From Bacillus sp. MYb209 (GTDB lineage: Bacteria > Bacillota > Bacilli > Bacillales > Bacillaceae_G), in contig NZ_PCNZ01000002.1 in the NCBI RefSeq assembly GCF_002975175.1, positions 478,230 through 542,229 of the forward strand: 64,000 nt of DNA, read 5' to 3'. A model generated the notes under the pieces. That model ran no database searches and was not told the origin of the DNA. It was given only the letters and a program-made list of their open reading frames with translations. A program made the position numbers and the translations under genes. Numbering within the stretch: position 1 is the first letter of the stretch; the number at the start of each line of letters is the position of its first letter. Shown here piece after piece: positions 36,502-46,258 of the stretch.

Positions 36502-37056
36502 TTATCGCTCTAGAGGTTTTGAATCATCGGGAGCCACAAATGGATTGTCTTTATTAATATGATCATAGAACATAACACCGTTTAAATGGTCGATTTCATG
36601 TTGGAATACAATTGCTGGTAAACCTTTTAATCGCAGTTTTACGTCTTCACCGTTAATCGTTGTTGCCTTTACTGTAATTCTTGTGTAACGAGGGACATAA
36701 CCAGGTACTTCACGGTCTACAGATAGACAGCCTTCACCATTTTGTAAATATGTACGTTCAACAGAATGACTAATGATTTTTGGGTTAAATAATGCGTAGC
36801 TATATAACGTACCGTTCGTATCAGTTACATGAACCGCAATCATTTTCTTTGAAATACCGATTTGTGGAGCCGCTAATCCGATTCCGGGGCGTAAATTATA
36901 TTTTTCAGCCATTTCAGGGTCCTGGCTATTTATTACAAATTCAATCATTTCTTTAAGGGTATTTGTATCTTCCTCGCTAGCAGGTAAGGAGACCTCTTCT
37001 GCGACGTCGCGCAAAATAGGATTTCCTTCACGAATTACCTCATTCATTGTAAGCAT
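36502..37056 (-). CDS. def: Peptide deformylase
   Basis: This 184-residue enzyme removes the formyl group from nascent proteins. The three motifs are intact: [18 protein letters not shown] with the metal-binding Cys, and QHEIDHLNG with the two His ligands and catalytic Glu. Length agrees with the longer DefB/YkrB type of Bacillus. It has an AAAGGAGAG ribosome site and converges on ykrA. Confidence 0.96.
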   Translation of the reverse strand: MLTMNEVIREGNPILRDVAEEVSLPASEEDTNTLKEMIEFVINSQDPEMAEKYNLRPGIGLAAPQIGISKKMIAVHVTDTNGTLYSYALFNPKIISHSVERTYLQNGEGCLSVDREVPGYVPRYTRITVKATTINGEDVKLRLKGLPAIVFQHEIDHLNGVMFYDHINKDNPFVAPDDSKPLER

Positions 37057-37165
37057 ATGTAATCTCTCCTTTCTTCTTTAGTCTACCAAAGGAGATAAAA
37101 AAAGTCATCGGCAAGTAAGGAAGAGCTACTTGGAAACAAATCTTCTACAGATAAGTTATGTACTA

Positions 37166-37190
37166 AAAAGAAAAGACGGCAAAGCCGTCT
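37166..37190 (-). terminator. Terminator of the yjcZ-type gene
   Basis: On the minus strand AGACGGC-TTT-GCCGTCT is followed by TTTCTTTTT. Confidence 0.8.
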
Positions 37191-37223
37191 GTTTCTTTCC
37201 ATAGTTGTTTCATTTTACATTAA

Positions 37224-37373
37224 TTAGCGAATGCAAGCAGCGCCAACGATAATTAAAAGGATAAACAACACAACGATTAAGGCGAAGCCGCTTCCAGATC
37301 CGCCACAAGAACCGCCATAACCGTAGGAAGGATATGAACAAGTTGTTGGATAGCAATATGAGTATCCGTACAT
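37224..37373 (-). CDS. YjcZ-family sporulation peptide
   Basis: This 49-residue protein has a Tyr/Cys/Gly-rich N-terminus ([20 protein letters not shown]) and ends in the YjcZ-family signature [18 protein letters not shown], a single transmembrane helix. Family members are small sporulation-associated membrane peptides in Bacillus. The start is supported by a perfect AAAGGAGGT ribosome site 7 nt upstream. It has its own terminator. No regulatory sigma factor site can be fixed by eye. Confidence 0.88.
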   Translation of the reverse strand: MYGYSYCYPTTCSYPSYGYGGSCGGSGSGFALIVVLFILLIIVGAACIR

Positions 37374-39002
<1,629 letters not shown>

Positions 39003-39005
39003 GCC

Positions 39006-39983
39006 ATGGCTCAAATGACAATGATTCAAGCAATCACTGATGCTTTACGCGTTGAAATGAAAAATGACCCTAACGTACTTGTGTTTGGTGAAGACGTTGG
39101 TGTAAACGGCGGAGTATTCCGTGCTACTGAAGGTTTACAAGCTGAATTCGGTGAAGATCGTGTAATGGACACGCCACTTGCAGAGTCTGGTATTGGTGGA
39201 CTTGCAGTTGGACTTGCACTTGAAGGCTTCCGTCCAGTTCCAGAAATCCAATTCTTCGGTTTCATTTATGAAGTAATGGATTCAGTTTCTGGTCAATTAG
39301 CTCGTATGCGTTACCGTTCTGGTGGACGTTGGACTGCTCCAGTAACAATTCGTTCTCCATTCGGTGGTGGCGTTCATACTCCAGAACTACATGCTGATAG
39401 CTTAGAAGGATTAGTGGCTCAACAACCTGGTCTAAAAGTTGTTATTCCATCTACTCCATACGATGCAAAAGGTCTTTTAATCTCTGCGATTCGTGACAAC
39501 GATCCAGTTATCTACTTAGAGCATATGAAATTGTACCGTTCATTCCGTCAAGATGTACCAGAAGGCGAATACACAATTGATTTAGGTAAAGCTGATATCA
39601 AACGTGAAGGTACAGATGTATCTGTTATCGCTTATGGTGCTATGGTTCATGCTGCATTAAAAGCTGCTGAAGAACTTGAAAAAGAAGGTATCTCTTTAGA
39701 GGTTGTTGACTTACGTACAGTTCAACCATTAGATATCGAAACAATCATCGCTTCTGTTGAAAAAACAGGCCGCGTAGTTGTAGTTCAAGAAGCTCAAAAA
39801 CAAGCTGGTATTGCAGCTAACGTTGTAGCGGAAATTAACGACCGTGCAATCTTAAACTTAGAAGCTCCAGTTGTACGTGTTGCAGCTGCTGATACAGTAT
39901 TCCCATTCTCTCAAGCTGAGAGCGTATGGTTACCAAACCATAAAGATATTGTTGAAGCTGTTAACAAAGTAATGAACTTCTAA
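39006..39983 (+). CDS. pdhB: Pyruvate dehydrogenase E1 component, beta subunit
   Basis: This 325-residue transketolase-like subunit completes the E1 heterotetramer. Visible blocks include [19 protein letters not shown], the [11 protein letters not shown] motif and the C-terminal transketolase domain ([11 protein letters not shown]). The ATG at 39006 lies 3 nt after the pdhA stop with an AAAGGAG ribosome site inside pdhA, giving tight coupling. A 93-nt gap with a terminator-like hairpin separates it from pdhC. Confidence 0.97.
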   Translation: MAQMTMIQAITDALRVEMKNDPNVLVFGEDVGVNGGVFRATEGLQAEFGEDRVMDTPLAESGIGGLAVGLALEGFRPVPEIQFFGFIYEVMDSVSGQLARMRYRSGGRWTAPVTIRSPFGGGVHTPELHADSLEGLVAQQPGLKVVIPSTPYDAKGLLISAIRDNDPVIYLEHMKLYRSFRQDVPEGEYTIDLGKADIKREGTDVSVIAYGAMVHAALKAAEELEKEGISLEVVDLRTVQPLDIETIIASVEKTGRVVVVQEAQKQAGIAANVVAEINDRAILNLEAPVVRVAAADTVFPFSQAESVWLPNHKDIVEAVNKVMNF

Positions 39984-40003
39984 TTTTTAGTTTTTCATGT
40001 GCA

Positions 40004-40034
40004 GAAGAAATCAGCACATGCTGGTTTCTTTTGT
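40004..40034 (+). terminator. Terminator-like hairpin inside the pdh operon
   Basis: GAAGAAATCAGC and GCTGGTTTCTTTT pair (one G-U) around ACAT, followed by TTTTG. It lies between pdhB and pdhC and could lower E2/E3 transcription or stabilise the upstream mRNA. Confidence 0.55.
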
Positions 40035-40076
40035 ACATATTCCATAATAATGAAATGAATCAGGGGGCTGAATTCC

Positions 40077-41366
40077 GTGGCATTTGAATTTAAACTACCA
40101 GATATCGGTGAAGGTATCCACGAAGGTGAAATCGTAAAATGGTTTATTAAACCAGGCGATGAAGTTAATGAAGACGATGTACTTCTTGAAGTGCAAAATG
40201 ATAAAGCAGTAGTAGAAATACCTTCTCCTGTTAAAGGTAAAGTACTTGAAGTACTTGTAGAAGAAGGAACAGTTGCAATAGTAGGAGATACATTAATTAA
40301 ATTTGATGCTCCTGGATACGAAAACCTTAAATTTAAAGGTGACGATCACGATGAAGCTCCAAAAGCTGAAGAAGCAGCAGTAGAAGCTCCAGCAGCAGCT
40401 ACTCCAGCAGCAGCAACTGCAGAAGTAGTAAATGAGCGCGTAATCGCTATGCCATCTGTTCGTAAATATGCTCGTGAAAAAGGTGTAGATATTCATAAAG
40501 TAGCTGGTTCTGGTAAGAACGGCCGTGTTGTGAAAACTGACATCGATGCATTTGCAAATGGTGGACAACCAGTAGCAGCAACTGAGGCTCCAGCAGCAGT
40601 AGAAGCTACTCCAGCAGCAGCGAAAGAAGAAGCACCAAAAGCACAACCAATCCCAGCTGGTGAATATCCAGAAACTCGTGAGAAAATGAGTGGTATCCGT
40701 AAAGCGATTGCGAAAGCAATGGTTAACTCTAAGCATACAGCTCCTCACGTAACATTAATGGACGAAGTAGATGTAACAGAACTTGTTGCTCACCGTAAGA
40801 AGTTCAAAGCTGTTGCAGCTGACAAAGGTATTAAATTAACTTACCTTCCATACGTTGTAAAAGCTTTAACGTCTGCATTACGTGAATTCCCAATGTTGAA
40901 TACTGCTTTAGACGATGCTTCTCAAGAAATCGTTCATAAACATTACTTCAACATCGGTATCGCAGCTGATACAGACAAAGGTCTATTAGTACCAGTTGTT
41001 AAAGATACAGATCGTAAATCTATCTTTACTATCTCTAACGAGATCAATGAACTTGCTGGTAAAGCACGTGACGGTCGTTTAGCTCCAACTGAAATGAAAG
41101 GTGCTTCTTGCACAATTACAAACATTGGTTCTGCAGGTGGACAATGGTTCACTCCAGTTATCAATCACCCAGAAGTAGCAATCCTTGGTATCGGCCGTAT
41201 CGCTGAGAAACCAGTTGTGAAAAACGGTGAAATCGTTGCAGCTCCAGTATTAGCATTATCTCTAAGCTTTGACCATCGTTTAATTGACGGCGCAACTGCT
41301 CAAAAAGCATTAAACCAAATTAAACGTCTATTGAATGACCCACAATTATTAGTAATGGAGGCGTAA
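40077..41366 (+). CDS. pdhC: Dihydrolipoamide acetyltransferase (E2)
   Basis: This 429-residue core enzyme transfers the acetyl group to CoA. It has one lipoyl domain with the lipoylated Lys43 ([10 protein letters not shown]), an Ala/Pro-rich linker, and a peripheral-subunit-binding domain ([22 protein letters not shown]). A second Ala/Pro linker precedes the catalytic domain with [10 protein letters not shown]. The GTG start follows CAGGGGG. Repeated GCA codons in the linkers make short internal repeats that are purely coding. pdhD follows after 5 nt. Confidence 0.97.
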   Translation: MAFEFKLPDIGEGIHEGEIVKWFIKPGDEVNEDDVLLEVQNDKAVVEIPSPVKGKVLEVLVEEGTVAIVGDTLIKFDAPGYENLKFKGDDHDEAPKAEEAAVEAPAAATPAAATAEVVNERVIAMPSVRKYAREKGVDIHKVAGSGKNGRVVKTDIDAFANGGQPVAATEAPAAVEATPAAAKEEAPKAQPIPAGEYPETREKMSGIRKAIAKAMVNSKHTAPHVTLMDEVDVTELVAHRKKFKAVAADKGIKLTYLPYVVKALTSALREFPMLNTALDDASQEIVHKHYFNIGIAADTDKGLLVPVVKDTDRKSIFTISNEINELAGKARDGRLAPTEMKGASCTITNIGSAGGQWFTPVINHPEVAILGIGRIAEKPVVKNGEIVAAPVLALSLSFDHRLIDGATAQKALNQIKRLLNDPQLLVMEA

Positions 41367-41371
41367 TAACA

Positions 41372-42784
41372 ATGGTAGTAGGAGATTTCCCAATTGAATT
41401 AGATACAGTCGTTGTTGGTGCAGGTCCTGGTGGATACGTTGCGGCAATTCGTGCAGCACAATTAGGTCAAAAGGTAGCGATTATTGAAAAAGCTAACCTT
41501 GGTGGCGTATGCTTAAACGTTGGATGTATTCCTTCAAAAGCGTTAATCAATGCAGGTCATCGTTATGAGAATGCAATGCATTCTGATGACATGGGTATCA
41601 CTGCAGAGAACGTAAAAGTTGACTTTACAAAAGTTCAAGAATGGAAAAACGGCGTAGTTAAGAAATTAACTGGCGGTGTTGAAGGCCTTCTTAAAGGTAA
41701 CAAAGTTGAAATCATTCGCGGTGAAGCTTACTTCGTAGATGCTAACACATTACGCGTAATGACTGAAGATGCAGCACAAACTTATACGTTTAAAAATGCT
41801 GTTCTTGCAACTGGTTCTACACCAATCGAAATTCCTGGATTCAAATACTCTAAACGTGTTATCAACTCTACAGGTGCATTAAGCTTACCTGAAATTCCTA
41901 AAAAACTTGTTGTAATCGGCGGCGGTTATATCGGTATGGAATTAGGAACTGCATATGCTAACTTCGGTACAGAAGTTACTGTAGTAGAAGCTGGCGATGA
42001 AATCTTAGCTGGTTTTGAAAAAGCAATGAGCTCTGTTGTTAAGCGTGCACTTCAGAAAAAAGGTAACGTAAATATCCATACAAAAGCTATGGCTAAAGGC
42101 GTTGAAGAAACAGAAAACGGTGTAACAGTTAGCTTCGAAGTTAACGGTGAAGTGAAAACTGTTGAAGCAGATTACGTTTTAGTAACTGTAGGTCGTCGTC
42201 CAAATACTCAAGAAATCGGTCTTGAGCAAGTTGGAGTTAAAATGACTGACCGTGGCATCATCGAAATTGATGAGCAATGCCGTACAAATATTTCAAACAT
42301 CTATGCAATCGGTGATATCGTTCCTGGACCACCATTAGCTCACAAAGCTTCTTACGAAGGTAAAGTAGCTGTTGAAGTAATTAGTGGCCATGCATCAGCA
42401 ATCGATTACATCGGAATTCCTGCAGTATGCTTCACTGATCCAGAATTAGCATCTGTTGGTTACACTAAGAAACAAGCTGAAGAAGCAGGAATGACAGTAG
42501 CTGTATCTAAGTTCCCATTCGCTGCAAACGGTCGTGCGTTATCATTAAACAGCACTGACGGTTTCTTACAACTTGTAACACGTAAAGAAGATGGTCTTCT
42601 TGTAGGTGCACAAGTTGCAGGTGCAGGTGCTTCTGATATTATCTCTGAGATTGGCTTAGCTATCGAAGCTGGAATGACAGCTGAAGATATCGCTCAAACA
42701 ATTCATGCTCACCCAACATTAGGTGAAATCACAATGGAAGCAGCTGAAGTTGCTCTTGGAATGCCAATTCACATTGTAAAATAA
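41372..42784 (+). CDS. pdhD: Dihydrolipoamide dehydrogenase (E3)
   Basis: This 470-residue flavoprotein reoxidises lipoamide in the PDH complex and can serve other 2-oxoacid dehydrogenases. The FAD motif is [19 protein letters not shown], the redox disulfide is in [14 protein letters not shown], the NAD motif is [18 protein letters not shown], and the active-site His-Glu pair is in IHAHPTLGE. An ATGGAGG ribosome site overlaps the end of pdhC. It closes the pdh operon with a strong terminator. Confidence 0.97.
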   Translation: MVVGDFPIELDTVVVGAGPGGYVAAIRAAQLGQKVAIIEKANLGGVCLNVGCIPSKALINAGHRYENAMHSDDMGITAENVKVDFTKVQEWKNGVVKKLTGGVEGLLKGNKVEIIRGEAYFVDANTLRVMTEDAAQTYTFKNAVLATGSTPIEIPGFKYSKRVINSTGALSLPEIPKKLVVIGGGYIGMELGTAYANFGTEVTVVEAGDEILAGFEKAMSSVVKRALQKKGNVNIHTKAMAKGVEETENGVTVSFEVNGEVKTVEADYVLVTVGRRPNTQEIGLEQVGVKMTDRGIIEIDEQCRTNISNIYAIGDIVPGPPLAHKASYEGKVAVEVISGHASAIDYIGIPAVCFTDPELASVGYTKKQAEEAGMTVAVSKFPFAANGRALSLNSTDGFLQLVTRKEDGLLVGAQVAGAGASDIISEIGLAIEAGMTAEDIAQTIHAHPTLGEITMEAAEVALGMPIHIVK

Positions 42785-42797
42785 TTTAAGTAATGTA

Positions 42798-42836
42798 AAT
42801 AACCCATCTCTTATTTAAAGAGATGGGTTATTTTTA
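42798..42836 (+). terminator. Terminator of pdhABCD
   Basis: AATAACCCATCTCTT and AAGAGATGGGTTATT pair around a short A/T loop and run into TTTT. Confidence 0.92.
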
Positions 42837-42996
42837 TTTTCATAAAATGACTCGCAAGGTCTTTATATGTACTTGTCGAATGAATATATAATACTTTAAA
42901 TGAACGGTTAGAATATATGCCGTTATATAATATGTAATTGATTCAAACTTAATCCCATATATTAATAAAATAGAGCATGTCAAAGGAGAAGGTTCC

Positions 42997-43224
42997 ATGA
43001 GAATACTACATGTTATATTTTATCATTTTCTATTATGGAGTGGTTTTTCCATTGTATTAACATTATCGAATGGTGATAAGTTTCATTATAAAGTAATTCT
43101 CTTTTTCGTATTTCTTTATTTGGCATATGTGATTGCATGTTTTGTATTACACGTAAGAAAGCAAGCATTATTCCTTACGTGTTCAAATTGCATACTTTTT
43201 TTAATCATATTCTCTATTTTTTAA
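42997..43224 (+). CDS. Small hydrophobic membrane protein
   Basis: This 75-residue protein is almost entirely hydrophobic, with three likely membrane helices separated by short charged turns (NGDKFHYK, HVRKQ). The start has an AAAGGAGAAGG ribosome site at good distance, which supports translation. It ends 1 nt before the convergent DUF1885-like stop codon. I do not recognise the family and propose no function. Confidence 0.6.
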   Translation: MRILHVIFYHFLLWSGFSIVLTLSNGDKFHYKVILFFVFLYLAYVIACFVLHVRKQALFLTCSNCILFLIIFSIF

Positions 43225-43225
43225 A

Positions 43226-43618
43226 TTAACGTTTATAGAAATACATTGTTCTTCCATTAAATAGTTGTAACTCTCCTTCTAATTTCTTCGCTAAAAAACG
43301 GCTAAATTCATTTGCTTTTCCTTTATCACCAAATGTTGCTGTAGTAGGTAAAGAAACCTGAATGAAAGATTGTTCCTTTTCTATTCCAATCCCAACATAA
43401 ATAGAATCATATCGATCGTGACTCGATTGGAGTTTTAATGTTGTTGCTGATGTATCTAATATTTCATAAGGAAAAGCTGTACTTGTATAAGCATAATTAA
43501 TTTGATCACCAGTCTTGGAAGTAACGGTTTTATAGTTATGAAAAAGGTGTTTAACATCCTCTATTGAAACAGATTGTTGATTGGATTTAGGTACAAGTGT
43601 GATAAAGGCGTGTTGCAT
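43226..43618 (-). CDS. DUF1885-family protein
   Basis: This 130-residue soluble protein resembles the DUF1885 family of Bacillus and Geobacillus: QHAFITLVPKS near the start, VKHLFHNYKTVTSKTGDQ, and a conserved C-terminus TFGDKGKANEFSRFLAKK ending in YFYKR. The fold is known for the family, but its function is not. A GGGGGAA ribosome site precedes the ATG. It lies just downstream of the pdh operon on the opposite strand. Confidence 0.75.
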   Translation of the reverse strand: MQHAFITLVPKSNQQSVSIEDVKHLFHNYKTVTSKTGDQINYAYTSTAFPYEILDTSATTLKLQSSHDRYDSIYVGIGIEKEQSFIQVSLPTTATFGDKGKANEFSRFLAKKLEGELQLFNGRTMYFYKR

Positions 43619-43753
43619 ACAAATTCCCCCTTAGCTTAGTAGAATAATATCATTCTACATCCTACTGAATTTTTTGACAATTAAAAGGAGTATTGCTTTT
43701 TTTGTTTAATATATTAATTGAGTAGGAAGTGTTATTTAGAAAGGTGGAAACTG

Positions 43754-44050
43754 ATGTTTGAAAAATTGTATGATGAGCATGAAAGTGTGAAGGTACGATT
43801 TTTAGGATTTATGACGCATGATACACGTTATGATTTTGGAGTTATTTATACAAATATGTTTTTTGGAAAGCCACTTATTGTTTGTATGCAAACAGGGAGA
43901 TCTACTTTGCTTGGGCGAGATGATGTAGAAAATGTTCCATATATACAAGAAACTTTTAAGTTAGGATCGGAAGAGGAGGCGGAGGAGTTAGCTCAGTTTT
44001 TTAAATTTCTTGTTCCGTCTACTTCTTTGCATGCGGAGTATGAAGAATAA
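43754..44050 (+). CDS. DUF3055-family protein
   Basis: This 98-residue soluble protein matches DUF3055: MFEKLYDEHESVKVRFLGF, RYDFGVIYTNMFFGKPL, and CMQTGRSTLLGRDDVENV, with an acidic C-terminus. ATG 43754 follows AGAAAGGTGG; the frame to 43718 lacks a ribosome site. It precedes the SR1P cluster but is separated from it by a promoter. Function unknown. Confidence 0.78.
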   Translation: MFEKLYDEHESVKVRFLGFMTHDTRYDFGVIYTNMFFGKPLIVCMQTGRSTLLGRDDVENVPYIQETFKLGSEEEAEELAQFFKFLVPSTSLHAEYEE

Positions 44051-44133
44051 TTAACAAGAAACAGTCGTACGTATGAGATATGGCTGTTTTTTTGTGTTAA
44101 TATCGCATACTAATTTAATTTTAAAATATTTAA

Positions 44134-44144
44134 TGTGTTATACT
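44134..44144 (+). promoter_or_regulatory. CcpN-type operator, upstream copy
   Basis: TGTGTTATACT matches the CcpN consensus as I recall it (TRTGHYATAYW) at every position. It lies 10 bp upstream of the -35 box of the SR1P cluster promoter. Its last nine bases form an inverted repeat with the second copy. Confidence 0.7.
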
Positions 44145-44153
44145 AAAAACCTA

Positions 44154-44182
44154 TTGACGTAAAAAGTATAACATATTAAAAT
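44154..44182 (+). promoter_or_regulatory. Sigma-A promoter of the SR1P cluster
   Basis: TTGACG and TAAAAT are separated by exactly 17 bp. A transcript would start near 44189 and reach the first SR1P gene after about 57 nt. The spacer contains the second CcpN-type operator. Confidence 0.75.
44165..44175 (-). promoter_or_regulatory. CcpN-type operator, promoter-spacer copy
   Basis: On the minus strand TATGTTATACT matches the CcpN consensus at every position. It occupies the spacer next to the -10 box, so a bound repressor could contact RNA polymerase, as CcpN does at the sr1, gapB and pckA promoters in B. subtilis. Confidence 0.7.
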
Positions 44183-44245
44183 AAAGACAGAAAGTTAAGC
44201 GGTTACAAAAGTTTTTGGGATTATAAACTTAGGGGGAAATGAAAA

Positions 44246-44374
44246 ATGGGAACAATCGTATGTCAAGATTGTGAAGGTACAATTGCACACTTCGAGGATG
44301 AGAAAGTAACGGTACTTTACGGGAAATGTGGATCTTGCGGATGTGATCACACAGAACATACAAAAGCCCAATAA
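44246..44374 (+). CDS. SR1P-family GapA-binding peptide, copy 1
   Basis: This 42-residue peptide begins MGTIVCQDCEGTIAHFEDEK and continues VTVLYGKCGSCGCDH. It matches SR1P, the peptide encoded by the dual-function RNA SR1, which binds glyceraldehyde-3-phosphate dehydrogenase GapA. Two cysteine knuckles (CQDC and CGSCGC) suggest zinc binding. An AGGGGG ribosome site lies 9 nt before the ATG. It is the first of three tandem copies sharing one promoter with CcpN-type operators. Confidence 0.88.
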   Translation: MGTIVCQDCEGTIAHFEDEKVTVLYGKCGSCGCDHTEHTKAQ

Positions 44375-44433
44375 TTGATAGGAAATTGACAGCTAAAAGT
44401 TTTTAGGACCATAAACTTAGGGGGAAATGAAAA

Positions 44434-44562
44434 ATGGGAACAATCGTATGTCAAGTTTGCGAAGGAACAATCGGACATTTTGAGGATGAGAAAACGACAG
44501 TACTTTATGGGAAATGTGGTTCAAATTGTGACTGTGCTAGTAGAGACAATGCGAAAGCTTAA
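44434..44562 (+). CDS. SR1P-family GapA-binding peptide, copy 2
   Basis: This second 42-residue copy begins MGTIVCQVCEGTIGHFEDEK and ends KCGSNCDCASRDNAKA. The N-terminal 29 residues are nearly the same as in the other copies, while the C-terminus after the second cysteine knuckle differs most. The stretch TAAACTTAGGGGGAAATGAA before it is repeated from copy 1, showing that the duplicated unit includes the ribosome site. It starts 188 nt after copy 1. Confidence 0.87.
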   Translation: MGTIVCQVCEGTIGHFEDEKTTVLYGKCGSNCDCASRDNAKA

Positions 44563-44607
44563 TCATATATAAGTAGATTATTCTTAAAACTCAGGGGGGA
44601 AATGAAA

Positions 44608-44736
44608 ATGGGAACAATCGTATGCCAAGTTTGTGAAGGAACAATCGGACATTTTGAAGATGAAAAATCAACAGTACTTTATGGGAAATGTGGATCTCAT
44701 TGCGAATGTGACCATAAAGAACATTCAAAAGCTTAA
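44608..44736 (+). CDS. SR1P-family GapA-binding peptide, copy 3
   Basis: This third 42-residue copy begins MGTIVCQVCEGTIGHFEDEK and ends KCGSHCECDHKEHSKA. It shares its first 20 residues with copy 2 and a DHxEHxKA-like tail with copy 1. It starts 174 nt after copy 2 with an AGGGGGG ribosome site. A strong terminator follows 7 nt after its stop codon and closes the cluster. Confidence 0.87.
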   Translation: MGTIVCQVCEGTIGHFEDEKSTVLYGKCGSHCECDHKEHSKA

Positions 44737-44742
44737 TAATTA

Positions 44743-44776
44743 AGAAAAAACGCCTACACATGTAGGCGTTTTTTTA
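44743..44776. terminator. Terminator of the SR1P cluster, shared with tgl
   Basis: AAAAAACGCCTAC-ACAT-GTAGGCGTTTTTTT is a perfect stem with T-runs in both directions, reaching the tgl stop codon. Confidence 0.93.
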
Positions 44777-45604
44777 ATAGATTGTAGTTGTATGTCCGAC
44801 TGTTGCAACGATTGCATCATCTCTAATAGGAATAAATCCTATTGATGTTTGTGGCGTGTTAGGAGAGGTATATTGACTCATCATACGGCTATCAATACGA
44901 GTAATAAAATCGGTTAAATAAGCTGAAATAAAAGCATAAGGAATCCTTCGTTCATTTAATGAATAAATAATTTCCTCTTTCGTTTTTACGCCTACGCCAT
45001 GTCCGTAAAAAAAGAAGTTTCCTAGATAGATTGTATTTTCTCCTTGCCACTCAATCGTAGCTGGATTAACTTGTGGGTTTTTAAAGTAAACGAGGTCACC
45101 TGGAACGATATCGCCACTCGTTTTTGTTATGAGCTTTAAGTCGCGATCGTACTCCCATGTATAAAGTAAGAGGTTTGCGAATAAACGGTTGAAAGTTTTT
45201 TCCTCATATAATGATAGTAATGCTTTGTAAAAAATGATAATCATTGCGGTGGCACATTCAGTTCCATATAGTTTTCCGTTTTTAAAAATATCTTGGATGG
45301 CAATAGAGGGTGGTACGTTTGGGAGTAGTTGAAATCCGCCAAGTGATGTTCTTTCCCAAAACTGAGGGTTGCAAAAAGATTGTTGAAATGTACGAAACTG
45401 AAATCCACTTTGAAAAAGTTCTAGCGCGGAAGTAATAATATTAACTCGTAAATTAAGATCAAAGCTGAGTTCATCGGCTGTTCGGAAGGAATGAACTTCT
45501 TGATTTCCCGCCATTATGGATAAAATCTGTTGTTTTTCAGCTGCAAATGGCTCATATTCATTTGTGATATAAGGGTGTACAATAGAACGACCTATCACAA
45601 TCAT
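44774..45604 (-). CDS. tgl: Protein-glutamine gamma-glutamyltransferase Tgl
   Basis: This 276-residue enzyme matches Bacillus transglutaminase Tgl, which cross-links spore coat proteins through Gln-Lys isopeptide bonds late in sporulation. The catalytic cysteine is Cys117 in [15 protein letters not shown]; other family blocks are [35 protein letters not shown]-like sequence and [15 protein letters not shown]. It is about 30 residues longer than the B. subtilis enzyme, mostly at the C-terminus. An AGGTGGGG ribosome site precedes the ATG. It converges on the SR1P cluster. Its promoter region abuts an IS605-type remnant. Confidence 0.93.
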   Translation of the reverse strand: MIVIGRSIVHPYITNEYEPFAAEKQQILSIMAGNQEVHSFRTADELSFDLNLRVNIITSALELFQSGFQFRTFQQSFCNPQFWERTSLGGFQLLPNVPPSIAIQDIFKNGKLYGTECATAMIIIFYKALLSLYEEKTFNRLFANLLLYTWEYDRDLKLITKTSGDIVPGDLVYFKNPQVNPATIEWQGENTIYLGNFFFYGHGVGVKTKEEIIYSLNERRIPYAFISAYLTDFITRIDSRMMSQYTSPNTPQTSIGFIPIRDDAIVATVGHTTTIY

Positions 45605-45636
45605 AATGGTATCCCCACCTATACGTTACAGATTTC

Positions 45637-45698
45637 GCGATACGGGAAAGCCCATATTGGACTTTAGTCCGCCTTTAGACATAGGATGAAAGTATCGC
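45637..45698. repeat. Structured inverted repeat upstream of tgl
   Basis: GCGATAC and GTATCGC (7 bp) enclose an internal GGACTTTAGTCC hairpin (45659-45670). It lies between tgl and the IS605-like remnant and could belong to either the tgl leader or the element. Confidence 0.5.
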
Positions 45699-45720
45699 TT
45701 TTTCATAGAAAAACATTTAT

Positions 45721-46207
45721 CCCGCTATTTGCGGGCAGTAAGACTCCCACTTCAAAATTCGGCTGGAGCGAAGAAGTTAGGTGGGAGGCGGGCTGCCCGT
45801 AAACGCCCGATTGGTGAAGGCTAATAATCAGTGAGGGATGAACAAAACCCCTACTGATTAAAGTTTCACTTTATATTTTGGTAGACTTTAACTACAGACA
45901 AGTACAAGTCTTTAAAACGCCAATGTGTTCCTTGAAAAAAAGATATCATAGGGAGTTCGATAGCCGAATTCAAGCTATCGGTAAAATGATATGTGTCGTC
46001 AAGAACAAGACGCTAAAACACCTGAACACGAATCTGTACGGTATGGTATAGAGTACCGTAGCACACGAACCTATACGATTTGTTGTGAGAGTGGTGATGG
46101 CACACCGCAATCTTGCACGTCAGCGATACCAGAAATGGACTTCGCCTTTGGTAGCAAGAATCCCACTGATGTTAGTCAGCTTGCCCCATTAGGGGTGAGA
46201 ATGTCAA
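45721..46207 (+). mobile_element. Non-autonomous IS200/IS605 (TnpB-type) element remnant
   Basis: The stretch begins after TTTAT with a subterminal hairpin (CCCGC-TATTT-GCGGG). It continues with nested stems (CTCCCAC/GTGGGAG at 45744-45787; AATCAGT-GA-GGG pairing with CCC-CT-ACTGATT at 45826-45859) and ends in AAGAATCCCACTGATG, a CCCC-ATTA-GGGG hairpin and GAGAATGTCAA. Terminal hairpins without inverted repeats and the AGAATCCC...ATGTCAA right end are typical of IS200/IS605 elements. A broken frame at 45991-46150 reads like the tail of a TnpB protein (RTYTICCESGDGTPQSCTS), but no transposase or nuclease core remains. It resembles a palindrome-associated MITE or an omega-RNA relic. Confidence 0.6.
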
Positions 46208-46258
46208 ATTCTTTAGTATCGTATGAAAAAAAGAGAAAAAAGGTGAAAGAAAAGCCTA

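Larger units (their letters stand above)
44189..44776 (+). ncRNA. Candidate SR1-type dual-function transcript, tricistronic for SR1P
   Basis: One promoter, no internal terminator that I can see and one strong terminator define a transcript of about 590 nt containing three SR1P-type frames. In B. subtilis the shorter SR1 RNA both pairs with ahrC mRNA and encodes one SR1P; whether this longer RNA has a base-pairing role cannot be read here. The locus lies between pdhD and speA, the same location as sr1 in B. subtilis. Confidence 0.6.

Noticed and set aside
40370-40630. Repeated GCAGCA-type units in pdhC that look like short tandem repeats
   Set aside because: They encode the Ala/Pro-rich flexible linkers of the E2 protein; no separate repeat element is needed.
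40293-40748. A 151-residue minus-strand open frame opposite pdhC
   Set aside because: Its Cys/Ser/Phe-rich composition is the antisense of the Ala/Pro linkers and it has no ribosome site.
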